From: Blastocladiella emersonii ATCC 22665
Lineage: Eukaryota; Blastocladiomycota; Blastocladiomycetes; Blastocladiales; Blastocladiaceae
NCBI GenBank assembly: GCA_025594325.1
Contig: JANHCV010000002.1
Span: forward strand, 1,922,001-1,986,000
Direction: 5' to 3'
DNA length: 64,000 nt
The notes beneath the pieces were generated by a model. It had not been told where the DNA came from. It made no database searches and was given only the letters and a program-made list of their open reading frames with translations. This document shows, piece after piece, positions 9,976 to 20,660 of the stretch. Both the position numbers and the translations under genes were made by a program. Numbering within the stretch: the stretch's first letter is position 1; the number at the start of each line of letters is the position of its first letter.

Positions 9976-12900
9976 TCACGAGAACGCCGCGACCTTCTCG
10001 CGCAGCTGGTTGAGGAACTGCGGGAGACTCGGGCCAAACTCGTGGCGGTCCTCGACAAGCATGGCGAGGGTCCACATGCGGAGCGCCGGGTCGCCGTCCT
10101 CCTTGACGACGAAGGCCGTGGGCCACCGCGAGTTGTGGAGGAGCGCGTCGTCGCGGATCTTGGCCACGAGGTTGGCGAGCCGGTCGGCGAACGGGTGGCC
10201 CGTGGCCGGCAGCGACAGCGGGCCCGTCGTCAGGTGGTCGTAGTGGGCAACCCCAAAGAGCGCCTGCAGCATCTGCGGGTCGGCGGCGCGCGACACCCAC
10301 AGGTAGAGGCCGACCGTGTCGTAGACGAGGTACACGCCGTTGCGCTCAAGCCGCTCCGACGTCACGGGCAGCGGGTAGGGCGGCATCACGACGCGGCCCG
10401 ACTTCTCGTCGCGCGTCCCGATGTCGGCCGTCTCGAGGAGCACGCGGTGCAGCGGGTAGAAGACCGGGTGCACGGCGGTGAGCGTCGTGTCAACGGACGC
10501 GACGCGCAGCTGCTCCATGTAGTAGGCGCGGACGTCGGCGGGGATCCCCGGCTGGACGCGCAGGGCCGGGTGCTTGGACAGGGCGAGCGAGAGGAGCGGG
10601 AGCAGCTTGAGGTTTTCGGGGGCAACGAGCTGCGCGGCGTGGGCCGACGAGCCCAGCACGCCCTTGTAGACGCCGAGCAGGTCGACGGCCTTGTTGACGA
10701 TGGCGTCGCGGGCGTCCTCGAACTTGGCCTCGAGCACGCGCTCGACGGCCTTGCGGGCGAGCAGGTTGATGACGGCGCCCGTGTCGACCGAGTGGAGCAG
10801 GTCGCCGAGGTTGGTGGTGACGGGGAGCGCGAGCGTGAGCACGCGGATCCGACGCTCACCCGTCGCCGTCGTGTGCAAGAGCGCCGTCTGGAAGCACACG
10901 ACCGACGACTGGATGTTCTCGTCGATGGCGAGCTCGATGTTGTACGTGTTGTCCGGGTTCACGTTGGGCAGCGCCAGCAGGTCCGTCGACCGCACGAAAA
11001 AGTTGCCGTGGTACACGGCCATGCGCACGCCGCGCGACGCGCGCACGCGGAGCACCGCCTCGAGCGCGAGCGGGCGGCCCAGCACGTGGGCAAACTCGTT
11101 GGCGAACTTGTCGACGTCGTGCTTGCGCGACGCGTGGAACTGCGGGTACAAGTACGTGTTGCCGGCGGTGAAGCGCGGGGCCGCCGCGAGCGTGGCGAGG
11201 TCGAGGTGGCCCTGCGCGAACAGGAACAGGTCGACCGAGACCTGGTTGCGCGAGCAGTCGACGGCAAAAGTCTTGTAGAAGGGGTCGGCGGGCTGCAGGA
11301 GCGACGGGTCGAGCTTGCCCGCGCCGGCGACGCCGGGCTTGTCGGCGTTGGGCCCCTCGCGCGGCTTGAGTGCGCCGGCCTGCGCGTTCGGGATCGACGA
11401 CTGGCACACGACGATCTTGCCGCCGTAGGGGGCCACGAGCTGGTGCGCGGCGAGCAGGGCGGGGCCGAGCGCGTTGCTCACGTTCTGGGTGGTCTGGTGC
11501 AGCGCGGGGAGGCGCTCGAGCAGGGCCTCGATGACGGGCTTGGACTCGGTCAGGTTGACGAGCAGGTCCTCGGGCAGCGGGAGGAACACGTCGTCGAGGT
11601 CCGACACGACGAGCATCTGCGGCTCGGTCAGGGTGGCGCCGAGGTTGTAGAAGTGCAGCGTCGAGTCGACGGTGATGAACCCGACGAGCGTGCGGTTGTC
11701 GGCGTTGGGCAGCTTGTCGAGCGACTCGCGCAGCGTCTGGGCGACCGTGTGCAGCATGCCGGTCTGGACGGCCGTGTAGCTCACGTCGATGACGAAGATG
11801 AAGACGGGCGGCTGCGGCGGGCGCAGCATGTACTCGGAGGGCGCGATGAACTCGACGACGGCGTGGTTGAGCTCGGGCCGCTGCCAGCGGTCAATGTACG
11901 ACTGCGAGGCCACGTCAAAGTCAAACGCCTCGGGCACGTCGTTGGGGAAGTAGCACATGTTGCACTTCCAGCGCTGGCCGCGGTCGAGGAACTGCACGTA
12001 CGGGTTGATGTAGGTGCGGCACCGGCGGCACCGGACGATGGTGGGCGTGTTGATGACGGGGATCTCCGGGTCGCCCTTCTCGGTGTCGGGGGCGCGGAAC
12101 GGCGCAATGTAGAGGGCGAGCGGGACCTTGGACTTGGCGAGCAGCGCGGCCGTCTGCGGGATCACGTTCATGGTGGCGCGCTTGTAGGTGGGCGAGCAGT
12201 TGCTGTGCGGCGACATGGTGCAGGCGGCCTGCGGGCTGAGGCGGATCGCGGGCGGCGCGTTGTGGACCTCGTGCGGGGTGGGCGGGGCGCCGATCAGGGC
12301 CACGGCCGAGTTGTTGACGGGCTGCATGATCGGGGTGCCGACGCCGAGGTGCGAGAAGGAGTTGGCCAGCCCGTCGACGCTGCCGCCCATGGACATGGTC
12401 GACCCGTACGTCGCCTTGGGGTACAGCGGCATGGGCGTGTTGGGCTGCGGCAGCTGCGTGTAGCTCTGGTCGAGCAGCGAGCTCTGCGACCCCATGGACT
12501 GCCCCAGGTCCTGCTGCTGCTGCTGCTGCTGTTGCTGCTGGTAGCCCGGCGGCGGGGCCTGGTTACCCTGCTGCTGGTACGGCGGCGGCAGCATGCCGGG
12601 CCCCGTGTAGGGACTGTTGGGCACGCCGGCGCTCGGCGGGCCGGGCGCGGGCGGCTGCAGCGGCTGCGTGTAGACCTGGCCCATCTGGTCGGGGTACAGG
12701 CGGCGGCGCGTCGACGCGTTGGCGGCCGCACCGCCCGCGGGCGAGCCCGTGGCCGCGGCGGCGTTGGGCGAGGGCGCGCTGCCATTGGGCTGCTGAGCGG
12801 GCGGCTGCGGCGTGGCGGGCATGCCCATGGGCGGCGCAGCGGGGCCGGCGGCGGGTGGCGGGCCAGCGTAGCCAGCAGCGGCCGAAGGAGGTGGGCCAGC

Positions 12901-13323
12901 GGGCGGCGGACCCTGCTGCTGCTGCGGAGGCTGCTGCTGCTGCTGAGGGTAGCCCGCCTGCGTCGGCGGCGGGACGAAGCCGCGCGGGGCGCCCTGCATC
13001 GGCGGCGGGCCCTGCGGCGGCATGCCGGGTGCGGGGCTCGGGTAGCCTACGCCGAGAAGGGATGCGTGCGTGAGTCGGTACATGTTCAATCAGGACTCTA
13101 CAAGCCGGCAAAGCGTACCCTGGGGCGGCTGCTGGCCGGGGTAGTACTGCGGCTGGCCGTACGGCTGCTGCTGCAGTGGCGGCTGCGCAGGGGGCGGCGC
13201 GCCGCCGGGCGGGCGCGGGGCCGTGGTCGGGAGCGACATGGACGGCGCGGGCGCGGCCGGCATGGTGGGCGGGACGCCCGGGACGGCCGCGCCCGGGAAG
13301 CCGGGGCCGTACATGCGATGCAT
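9976..13323 (-). CDS. SEC24: Sec24, COPII coat cargo-binding subunit
   Basis: Two exons, 13323-13119 and 13046-9976 (72-nt GTACGC...CGTAG intron, phase 1), give about 1091 aa. The first ~330 residues are Pro/Gln/Gly-rich with poly-Gln (CTG run at 12512-12540), as usual for Sec24 N-termini. The Sec24 zinc finger follows (CRRCRTYINPYV, WKCNMC), then the trunk domain (PPVFIFVIDVSYTAVQTGML), beta-sandwich, helical and gelsolin-like regions to the end. It acts with Sec23 on ER exit sites, selecting cargo for COPII vesicles. The ATG at 13323 (MHRMYGPGF) was chosen because it begins the frame that splices cleanly. Erv46, encoded at 35333-36921, is a COPII cargo. Confidence 0.97.
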
Positions 13324-13736
13324 GGTGGTGGTGGCGTTAAGGGTCGGTGTGGCGAACGACGCGTGCTGCTCGAAGAGGGGGCAGACAGGCGACGCGTGCG
13401 CGGAGAGCGGAGAGCGGATCGGCGGCGGGAGGGCGCTCTCGCAGGGCGTGCCGCTGACTCTCGAGCGTGCTGACGCGAGCGGGGAGGGGAGGGCGGGGAA
13501 GGCGGGCGACGGCGACGGCAGCGCCCTCGGCGTGGCGGAGGCGCGGCGGATGGGCGTCGCCCACCCCACGTGGCTGCGGCGTGCGCACCGACGCGACGTG
13601 GCACCGCGTATCTCCGCTGTCTCGCACGTTCGAGTCGGTCGCTTTCAGAGAACCAGCTGGCAACTGCAGAAAATGTATTTTCAGTGACTATCGACGCCGG
13701 ATCGCGTCCACAGACTCTGGTAGGCTCCACGACGCA

Positions 13737-15255
13737 TCACGGCGTCATGTAGTACGCCACCGCGATGATCGCGTACGCCCCGAGCAGCATGGCGCCCTCG
13801 AGCCAGTTGGACGCGCCATCTACGGATGCGAGCGAGAGCGGTCAGCACGGCGGAGGAGACGTGCGAGCTGGCGAGCGTACCCTGAATAATGTAGTTGACC
13901 ACGAGGACCGAGATGAACAGCATCGCCGTGCCGAACGTCTCGAAGAAGAGCGTCATGGGCTGGCTGATGATCCACCCGACCACCACCATGAGCGGCGTCA
14001 CCAGCAGCGCAATCTGCATCGAGCTGCCCACCGCGATCCCGAGCGCCAGGTCCATCTTGTTCTTCATCGCGAACGTCACGGCACTGACGTGCTCGGCCGC
14101 GTTGCCCACGATCCTACACGTTGAGTGTGAGCGGGCGTCTTCGGACCGGCTGCACGGGTGTGAGAAGCGTACGGGAGGAGGACCAGGCCGACAAACGTCT
14201 CGCTGAGGCCCCACTGCGTCGACAGGCCCTCGATCGAGCCGACGAGGTACTCGGAGTTGAGCTACACGGTGCCGCTCGTGAGTGGCAGCCCGGCAAGCGC
14301 AAGATTGGATCAACGTACAGCAACGCAGAGCGTCGACGCGGTCAACAGCGCGACAGCGAACCACAGCGTGAGCACGGGCACCTCCTCCTCCTCGTCTTCG
14401 GTCTCGTCGCCGCCACCGTTGGACGCGCCCTCGGCGCTCGACCCGTCGTACAGGTACGCGTGCGACGACAGCTGGAAGTACAGGTACAGCCCGTAGATGA
14501 CGAGCAGGATCACCGCCGTGAAGTGCGACAGCGACAGCACGCGCTGCGCCACCTCGGCGGGCGCCTCGTCCTTGCTCGCGCTGCCCACAAACGCCGCCGG
14601 CACCAGCAGCGACATGACCGAGATGGACAGCAGCGACGCCGACGTGTTGGCCGCCGTGGCGTTGAACGTCTGCTGCGAGTACTTGACGCCGCCGCACAGG
14701 AAGCAGAACCCGAGCACCAGCAGCAGGTTCGACAGGATCGACCCGAGCAGCGACGACTGCACCACGTGCACGAGCCCGTTCTGCAGCGCGATCACCGACA
14801 CGAGCACCTCGACCAGGTTGCCGAACGTCGCGTTCAGCAGCCCGCCCACCGTCTGGTTCGTGTACAGCGCCAGCTCCTCGGTCGCGAACCCGAGCAGCTT
14901 GGCCAGCGGGATGATGGCCAGGAAGTTGAGCCAGAACGTCGGCACCGCGTCCCACTGCAGCAGGCCGGCCGCCGCGCCAATGGGCACAAACACGAGCAGC
15001 GCGTTCAGCTTGGACATGCGCACCGTGGCCCGGACCGAGCTGGCCAGCGTCGGCGCCGCGTGCGACGGCTGTTCGCCCGCGTGGCGAGGCAGAATCGGAG
15101 TGCGCTCCGTGACCGTGGCTGCTGCTGGGATGCGAGACACGGGAAGCGTTAGATTTGCATCGAGTGCAGCGGGAGCCAACGGGCCGAGCGTGCGAGGAGC
15201 GCCGACCCCTCCCGCTCGTGTCCATTCGATTCATGGGGTGCAGCGGACCTTGCAT
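13737..15255 (-). CDS. VCX1: Vacuolar Ca2+/H+ exchanger (CAX/Vcx1 family)
   Basis: Five exons end at TGA 13739-13737. The last four are secure: one beginning at 15124, then breaks after [19 protein letters not shown], after [12 protein letters not shown] and after LVVNYIIQ, with GTACGT/GTACGC...TAG introns. Both CAX signature repeats are present: [14 protein letters not shown] with an [15 protein letters not shown] continuation, and [20 protein letters not shown] with [14 protein letters not shown]. About eleven hydrophobic segments and an acidic loop (ETEDEEEE) fit Vcx1. It exchanges vacuolar protons for cytosolic calcium. The first exon is uncertain. A 7-nt exon ATGCAAG (15255-15249) joined to 15124, after a CTAAC branch point and ATCCCAG acceptor, gives [14 protein letters not shown]; other donors are possible. 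Confidence 0.92.
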
Positions 15256-15794
15256 GTTGCGAATTCGACCTGATCAAGTCCAAAGGGAGAGCGGGCAATT
15301 GCTTCAAGTAGGAAGCTGCTCAAGTTTTCATGGGAGCCGGGGTGCAGCGGCGAACGGGGAGCGAGGAACCTCGCGCCGACCGTTTTTTGAACTCTGCCGT
15401 GTGAGCGCGCGCCACCACCTTGTCACGCCGCCTCGAGCACCACTGCTCCTGACCTGTGGCACCGCACTGCTCTCTCTCTTGACCAGCGGACGCCCGAATC
15501 AAGCGCCCAAGCCCTTCTTGGGGACCCAGCGCCCCTCTTCCTCGCGATCGAAGGGCTCGCATGAAACTTCCATGGTCACATGATTCTGCAACGCGTCTCT
15601 CGCCACGCGTGAGGCAGTCGCGCGCGACGTGACCGGCGCATCACTGGGCCATCAGATGCGTGCAGCTCGTGCTCGAGGTTGAGGACCACATTGACGCGCT
15701 CATGGGCGCCGTAACGCGCCGGTGACTCGGCGAGGTCGAACTTCACCGCTGCAGACAGCTCACTCACGCAAGGTTCCTCCTATTCATCATCGTG
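15256..15794. other. Intergenic, upstream of the exchanger gene
   Basis: 540 bp between the exchanger start and the stop of the first WW-repeat gene. It probably holds the exchanger promoter. I see no gene, RNA or repeat. Confidence 0.5.
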
Positions 15795-17126
15795 TTACTC
15801 TTCCTTCTCAATCGGCTTAGAGATCAGGGCTCGGACCGCGCTGCACAGCAGCTCGTCAAACTCGGCCTCGCCCGTTTGGACCATGAGATGCTTGAGGTCG
15901 GCCCAGTTGGGAAGCCCTGCGTCGCGCCAAAACTCGGTCACAGGCGGGTACATGCGCTCGACCGCTTGTGGGATCCCCGCTCCCGTATATTTGAGCTCGA
16001 GCCCCGACCGGCGCCACCACCAGAGGACCCGGTCGCTCCCGTTGGCCGTGGCATCGTCCATGGCCGCCGCCGTGTACTTGAGCGGGAGGCCCGACGTGCG
16101 CCACCACTCGAGGCGCGCGATGATCTGCTCTTCGCGTTGATGCGGGAGGCACACGTCGATGGCGGCCTCGGTATACGTGAGAATCGCAGGCGGGAGGTTG
16201 CGCTTGAGCCACTCGAGGCTCTGGACCGCGTTTTCCTCGCTCGCCGAGTCAAAAAGCGGAGGCTCGTTCTTGAACCTGTCCATGGCCCACGCCGGACGGT
16301 CAAACGGAACAACCTTGGCGATCCAGTCCAAGCTCGCGGTCTGGTTGTGCTTGACGGCGCCGCGGATACAGCTCGACCACCGCACATTGTTCTTGACGCG
16401 GGCTGGCCAGCGACGCAAACAATGCTCAAGCTTCCCAATGTCGCCCTCGCGGCACGCGCGCTCGATCATCTCGGCAACGGCCGCTGGGGAGCCCAACTTG
16501 GCCACAGCGCCGCGGTTTGCACGGCACCAGTCAAGGATGGTCGAGCTGTGGCGCTGCAGAGCGAGGTACTCCACCTCGTCCACGTCAAACCAGTGGCCCG
16601 CGTCGAGGAGCCACTGCAGCACACTCGTTCGCGAGGTTATAGCGATGCGATCGAGGATTTGGCAAGTAATGTTGATTTCGAGTCCCGACACGTGCCACCA
16701 GCGGAGCACGACCATCTGCCCGCTCGCAATGGTTGCTTCGAGCTCGAGACTGCCAAAGTGCACGGGAAGCTTCGATTTGTGAAGGAGCCAGTCCAGGAGC
16801 TTGACTCGACCCGCCGAAAAGGACGGAATCACGTCGGCGCTGGTGAAGTTGAGGTCCGATCGTTTACAGTATCGGGCGTACGCGCGAGCAAGCTGCAGAT
16901 TGCCTGCCCGCAGCGCGCTGGCGAATGGGAAGCCCTCGATCTGCCTGAGCAGTTGAAGTTTGTAGCTGTGCCGCTGCACGACCTTCTGCAGCACCGTGAG
17001 GCCGGGTTTGACGCGGGTGTAGACTTCTGGCCGCTTGGTCCGCCAGTCGGCCATAAATGCAAGGACCAGGACGTGCTCGACGAGCTCGTGGGCAAGCCGC
17101 GGAAGGGGTTGCGCTTTTGCGTTCAT
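15795..17126 (-). CDS. WW-repeat F-box-like protein, array 1 copy 1
   Basis: Intronless, 443 aa. Residues ~7-27 (PLPRLAHELVEHVLVLAFMA) resemble the start of an F-box. TRVKPGLTVLQKVVQRHSYKL follows, which all six copies share in some form. The rest is a series of ~33-36-residue degenerate ankyrin-like units, for example LRWWHVSGLEINIT, RLEWWRTSGLPLKYTAAAMD and WWRRSGLELKYTGAGIPQAV. F-box proteins with repeats normally bring substrates to SCF ubiquitin ligases; no substrate can be inferred here. It is the most divergent of the intact copies and its stop lies 540 bp from the exchanger. Confidence 0.85.
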   Translation of the reverse strand: MNAKAQPLPRLAHELVEHVLVLAFMADWRTKRPEVYTRVKPGLTVLQKVVQRHSYKLQLLRQIEGFPFASALRAGNLQLARAYARYCKRSDLNFTSADVIPSFSAGRVKLLDWLLHKSKLPVHFGSLELEATIASGQMVVLRWWHVSGLEINITCQILDRIAITSRTSVLQWLLDAGHWFDVDEVEYLALQRHSSTILDWCRANRGAVAKLGSPAAVAEMIERACREGDIGKLEHCLRRWPARVKNNVRWSSCIRGAVKHNQTASLDWIAKVVPFDRPAWAMDRFKNEPPLFDSASEENAVQSLEWLKRNLPPAILTYTEAAIDVCLPHQREEQIIARLEWWRTSGLPLKYTAAAMDDATANGSDRVLWWWRRSGLELKYTGAGIPQAVERMYPPVTEFWRDAGLPNWADLKHLMVQTGEAEFDELLCSAVRALISKPIEKEE

Positions 17127-17459
17127 CTGAGTGCATCAAGTCACTTTCATTGAAGGGTTTGGGAGGCGGAGAGAATGCATGCGTGCTGCGATCGGGTCTT
17201 CGAGGTCCGCCGCATCCCCCGTGGCGCAAGCACGGTCACATGAAATCGAGTCGCGTCTCTCACCGGTTGCGAGACAGTTTTCGCCCTTGCCGCGACAGGC
17301 TGCAGCAATCCTCATGAAATTAATAAAATAGTTTCTTGTGCCCTACTGCTCAACTCCATTCCGCTCGTTGTCGGTGTGCGTGCACGAAGACTGCAACTCA
17401 CTCCCTCCACTGCAACTCACTCATGCCATCACCGGGACGCCACATCAATTGTTTAATGA

Positions 17460-18767
17460 TTACTCCTCGCTCAATTCGTATCGTAAAGACTGAGCAGCCA
17501 CGAAGCACACTTCGCCAAACTCTTCATCGCACATCCGCGCGAAATCCTCCGGTCGCGCCCATCGCGGTAGTCCCGAGTCGCGCCAGAACTCGACGACGGG
17601 AGCATACCGGCGCTGCACAGCGTCCGCGATTCCCGCTCCCGAGTACTTGAGCTCGAGTCCAGAGTCCCGCCACCACGCGAGAACGCGGTCCCACGCGTTA
17701 GCTGTGGCCGCGTCCATGACCGCCGCCGTGTATTTGAGGGGCAACCCGGACTCGAACCACCAGTTTAGTTTCGCAAGGACCTCGTCCTCGAGATGGAATG
17801 AGACATTCGCGTCGAGCGATGCTTCCGTGTACTCGCGCGCAGCGGGCGGAAGCTCGCGCATGATCCAGTCAAGGCTTCCGAGCGCGTTGTGCTTGCTCGC
17901 GACGTCAATGAGATGCAGCGGCGCCCCGTCCTTGCGCGCGATCCAAGCCGGGTCGCTCACGGGGACCACCTTGGTCAGCCAGCCCGAGACCTTGAGCATG
18001 TTGTCCCTGGCAGCGCCGATCATACACGCAGTCCAGTCCAAGGTGACCAGCTTTTCGCGCCAATCGCGCAACCACACGTCGAGAACACGCGTCTGGCCGT
18101 TCCGACACGCGTTTCCCAGCGTCTCCGTGAAATCAAAGGTCGCGATGTCGTTGGCCTCGCACCAGCGAAGCACTCGGACGTTCATGCGCTCGGTTGCAAG
18201 GCGAGCAACGGGACCGAGGTCGCCCCGCAAGCCCGCGCCAATGAACCAGTTCAAGCAGTCAAACATGTCGCACTTGACCACCACGGACAAGGCCTCGTTC
18301 GTAAGCGTGATCTTGAGCCCGGAATGCTTCCAGAAGTTGAGAACACCAAACTGGCGATGAACGATGGCCGCGTTCAGCGCGCGGCCATCGTAGTGAACGG
18401 GCAGTTTTGACTCGGTGAACAGCCACTGAAGCACATCCAGGCGGCCGCCAGCACACGCTGGAATCAGGTTCACGTCGCTGTACTCGAGATCGGCCAGTCT
18501 GCAGTACTTGACGTAACGCTTCATCAGCTCGAGGTCGCACATCTTGAGCGCCTGATCAAAGGTCATGAACAGCAGCTTCCGACGCGTCTCGAGCTTGTAA
18601 CTCCGCTGGTACACGAGCTTGTGCAGGATCGAGAGACCAGGCGCCACGCGGGTGTACGCGTTGGGCGTCGTGGTCGCCAAGTCGGTCAGGAAGGCGAGCG
18701 CAAGAATGTGCTCGATGATCTCGATCGGAAGCTTCAGTTGCATCAACTTCATGGTGGTTTCCTTCAT
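17460..18767 (-). CDS. WW-repeat F-box-like protein, array 1 copy 2
   Basis: Intronless, 435 aa, no lesion. LPIEIIEHILALAFLTDL near the N-terminus is the F-box-like segment, followed by YTRVAPGLSILHKLV. Repeat units include LNFWKHSGLKITLT, KLNWWFESGLPLKYTAAVMD and LAWWRDSGLELKYSGAGIAD. The C-terminus (EEFGEVCFVAAQSLRYEL) is shared with copies 3 and 6. The start ATG at 18767 (MKETTMKLMQLKLP) has a second in-frame ATG at 18752 that matches the starts of the paralogues better. Confidence 0.85.
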   Translation of the reverse strand: MKETTMKLMQLKLPIEIIEHILALAFLTDLATTTPNAYTRVAPGLSILHKLVYQRSYKLETRRKLLFMTFDQALKMCDLELMKRYVKYCRLADLEYSDVNLIPACAGGRLDVLQWLFTESKLPVHYDGRALNAAIVHRQFGVLNFWKHSGLKITLTNEALSVVVKCDMFDCLNWFIGAGLRGDLGPVARLATERMNVRVLRWCEANDIATFDFTETLGNACRNGQTRVLDVWLRDWREKLVTLDWTACMIGAARDNMLKVSGWLTKVVPVSDPAWIARKDGAPLHLIDVASKHNALGSLDWIMRELPPAAREYTEASLDANVSFHLEDEVLAKLNWWFESGLPLKYTAAVMDAATANAWDRVLAWWRDSGLELKYSGAGIADAVQRRYAPVVEFWRDSGLPRWARPEDFARMCDEEFGEVCFVAAQSLRYELSEE

Positions 18768-18887
18768 GGTGTATACATGGTTTGGTGGAGCGAGAGAGCA
18801 AGTGGATCAACTGTTCGATCAGGCCGCCAGCAGCAAATTGTCTCCCGCTCGCGATCACAGCCAACATCAAGCACTTCATCACTCACT

Positions 18888-20249
18888 TTATTCTTCCACA
18901 TCGTCGCTGAGCTGATACGCCAGATTCTGCATAGCGAACAGACACGTATCGCTCAACTCCTCGTCGCTCGTGCGGACCATGTCCTCAGGCCTGCCCCAGC
19001 GCGGTAGCCCCGATCCGTTCCAAAACTCGAGGACCCCTGCGCGCCCGCGGTGGACGGCTTCGGCGACGCCGGCACCGCTGTACTTGAGCTCGAGGCCCGA
19101 GTCGCGCCACCACCGCAGCACGCCGTCCCACCCACACGCCGTCGCCTTGTCCATGGCCTCCGCCGTGTACTTAAGAGGCAGGCCCGACTGCTTCCACCAC
19201 TCGAGCCGGGCAATGATAGGGTCGTCGTACGTGTAGCTTTCTGCATCGTCAAGCGACGCCTCCGTGTACTCGAGCGCAGCGGCGGGCAGGTTGGCCACGA
19301 GCCATGCGAGAACCCCGACCGAGTTCTGCTTGCTGGCCACGTCGACCAGGCGGCGCGGGGTCCCGTCGGCCTTGGCCGACCACGCGGGATGGTCGACGGG
19401 GACCACGCTCTTGGCGATCCAGTCGAGCACCTCGACGCGGTCGGAGTTGACAGCGGCCACGATGCCCTCGGACCAGTCCTTGGCGCGCATCTCGGCGGGG
19501 AACTCGCGGACCAGCAGCTGCAGGCACTCGAGGGCGTTGTTGCTGCACGGGTACTGGAGGCTGATGATGGTTGGGTCGAAACTAATCCCGTTGGCCTTGC
19601 ACCACGTGAGGACGTCGAGCTGCTTATGGTCGGCGGCCTTCTGGACGACGGATCCGGCCTTGTGCGCGAGCCCAGCATCGACAAACCACTGGAGCACGTC
19701 GATGCGGCCCCACGCCGCCGGGTTGCCCATGGCATCGTCCGAGCACCGGAACTCGAGTCCCGAGTTGCGCCACCAGTCGAGCACCGCCATCTGGCGCTCG
19801 TGCGAGGCGCGGTCAACGGCGCGCTCCGTGTACTGCATCTCGAGTCCCGAGTCGCGCCACCACTGCAGCACAGCGACCCGGCCATGCGCACTCGCCTCCT
19901 CGAGCACGCGCTCGTCGTAGTTGAGCCGGACCCCCGAGCCCCGCCACCACTCGAGGATGTCGACGCGGCCGTCGCGCGCGGCTAGGGATATGTCAAAGCA
20001 GGAGCAGTTGAGCTGCATCGGGTCGCGGTACCGCACAAGTCCGCGAAGGAGCGGCAGGTTGCGCTTTCCCATCGCCATGGATAGGCTCAGTGGCATCGAG
20101 TGCTTGAAGACGAACGCTCGCAGGCGATGCAGCCCGGGTGCGACGCGCGTGTAGCGCGCAGGGACCGCGGTCCACTTGTCGACCCAGAAGGCCATGATGA
20201 GGATCTGCTCGATGACCTCGAGCGGCAGTCTTGGTAGTGCAAGCTCCAT
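18888..20249 (-). CDS. WW-repeat F-box-like protein, array 1 copy 3
   Basis: Intronless, 453 aa, no lesion. It begins MELALPRLPLEVIEQILIMA, the clearest F-box-like N-terminus in the array. YTRVAPGLHRLRAFV follows, then regular repeats: ILEWWRGSGVRLNYD, LQWWRDSGLEMQYTERAVDR, LDWWRNSGLEFRCSDDAM, LEWWKQSGLPLKYTAEAMDK and LRWWRDSGLELKYSGAGVAE. The repeat period is ~34 residues with the pattern ALD-ASA-GH-VLxWWRDSGL, so each unit reads as an ankyrin-like helix pair. This copy is a good family reference. Confidence 0.87.
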   Translation of the reverse strand: MELALPRLPLEVIEQILIMAFWVDKWTAVPARYTRVAPGLHRLRAFVFKHSMPLSLSMAMGKRNLPLLRGLVRYRDPMQLNCSCFDISLAARDGRVDILEWWRGSGVRLNYDERVLEEASAHGRVAVLQWWRDSGLEMQYTERAVDRASHERQMAVLDWWRNSGLEFRCSDDAMGNPAAWGRIDVLQWFVDAGLAHKAGSVVQKAADHKQLDVLTWCKANGISFDPTIISLQYPCSNNALECLQLLVREFPAEMRAKDWSEGIVAAVNSDRVEVLDWIAKSVVPVDHPAWSAKADGTPRRLVDVASKQNSVGVLAWLVANLPAAALEYTEASLDDAESYTYDDPIIARLEWWKQSGLPLKYTAEAMDKATACGWDGVLRWWRDSGLELKYSGAGVAEAVHRGRAGVLEFWNGSGLPRWGRPEDMVRTSDEELSDTCLFAMQNLAYQLSDDVEE

Positions 20250-20660
20250 GGTTGCTGAAATTTACATGCGCGAGGCGGTCGAGGGAGAGAGAAAGGGGCA
20301 GCGGGGTTCTTGTACCCGTGAAGCTGTGACGCACCGACTTGTCTCCAGATTTTTGGCTCCGTCGCCGCCACGTGGTTACGCCACAGTGTCTCACAGCATG
20401 TCGCACACCCACCCGACGCGTCGAATGGTGGCGCGAGAGCCGCCACGTACGGCAGGTCAATCAAAACAGTCGAATTATCGCGGGATTCTGCGGCGCGACT
20501 CGCACGGCGCGTGGGGCGCCTCAGATCACTCCAAGGATCACGTCTGAATGCGATCAAACGATTTGATTCGAGCGCAGGCGATGCTCTTCCTCGTTAGCAT
20601 AACTGAAAATGTTTATTAGGTGTGTGTATATTCTCTTTCAATGCTCGCTTCCGCAACAAG

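Noticed and set aside
9967..13473. 1168-codon plus-strand open frame
   Set aside because: It is antisense to SEC24. Its composition is Arg/Val/Gly/Leu-rich as expected from the reverse of GC-rich codons, and it has no domain sense.
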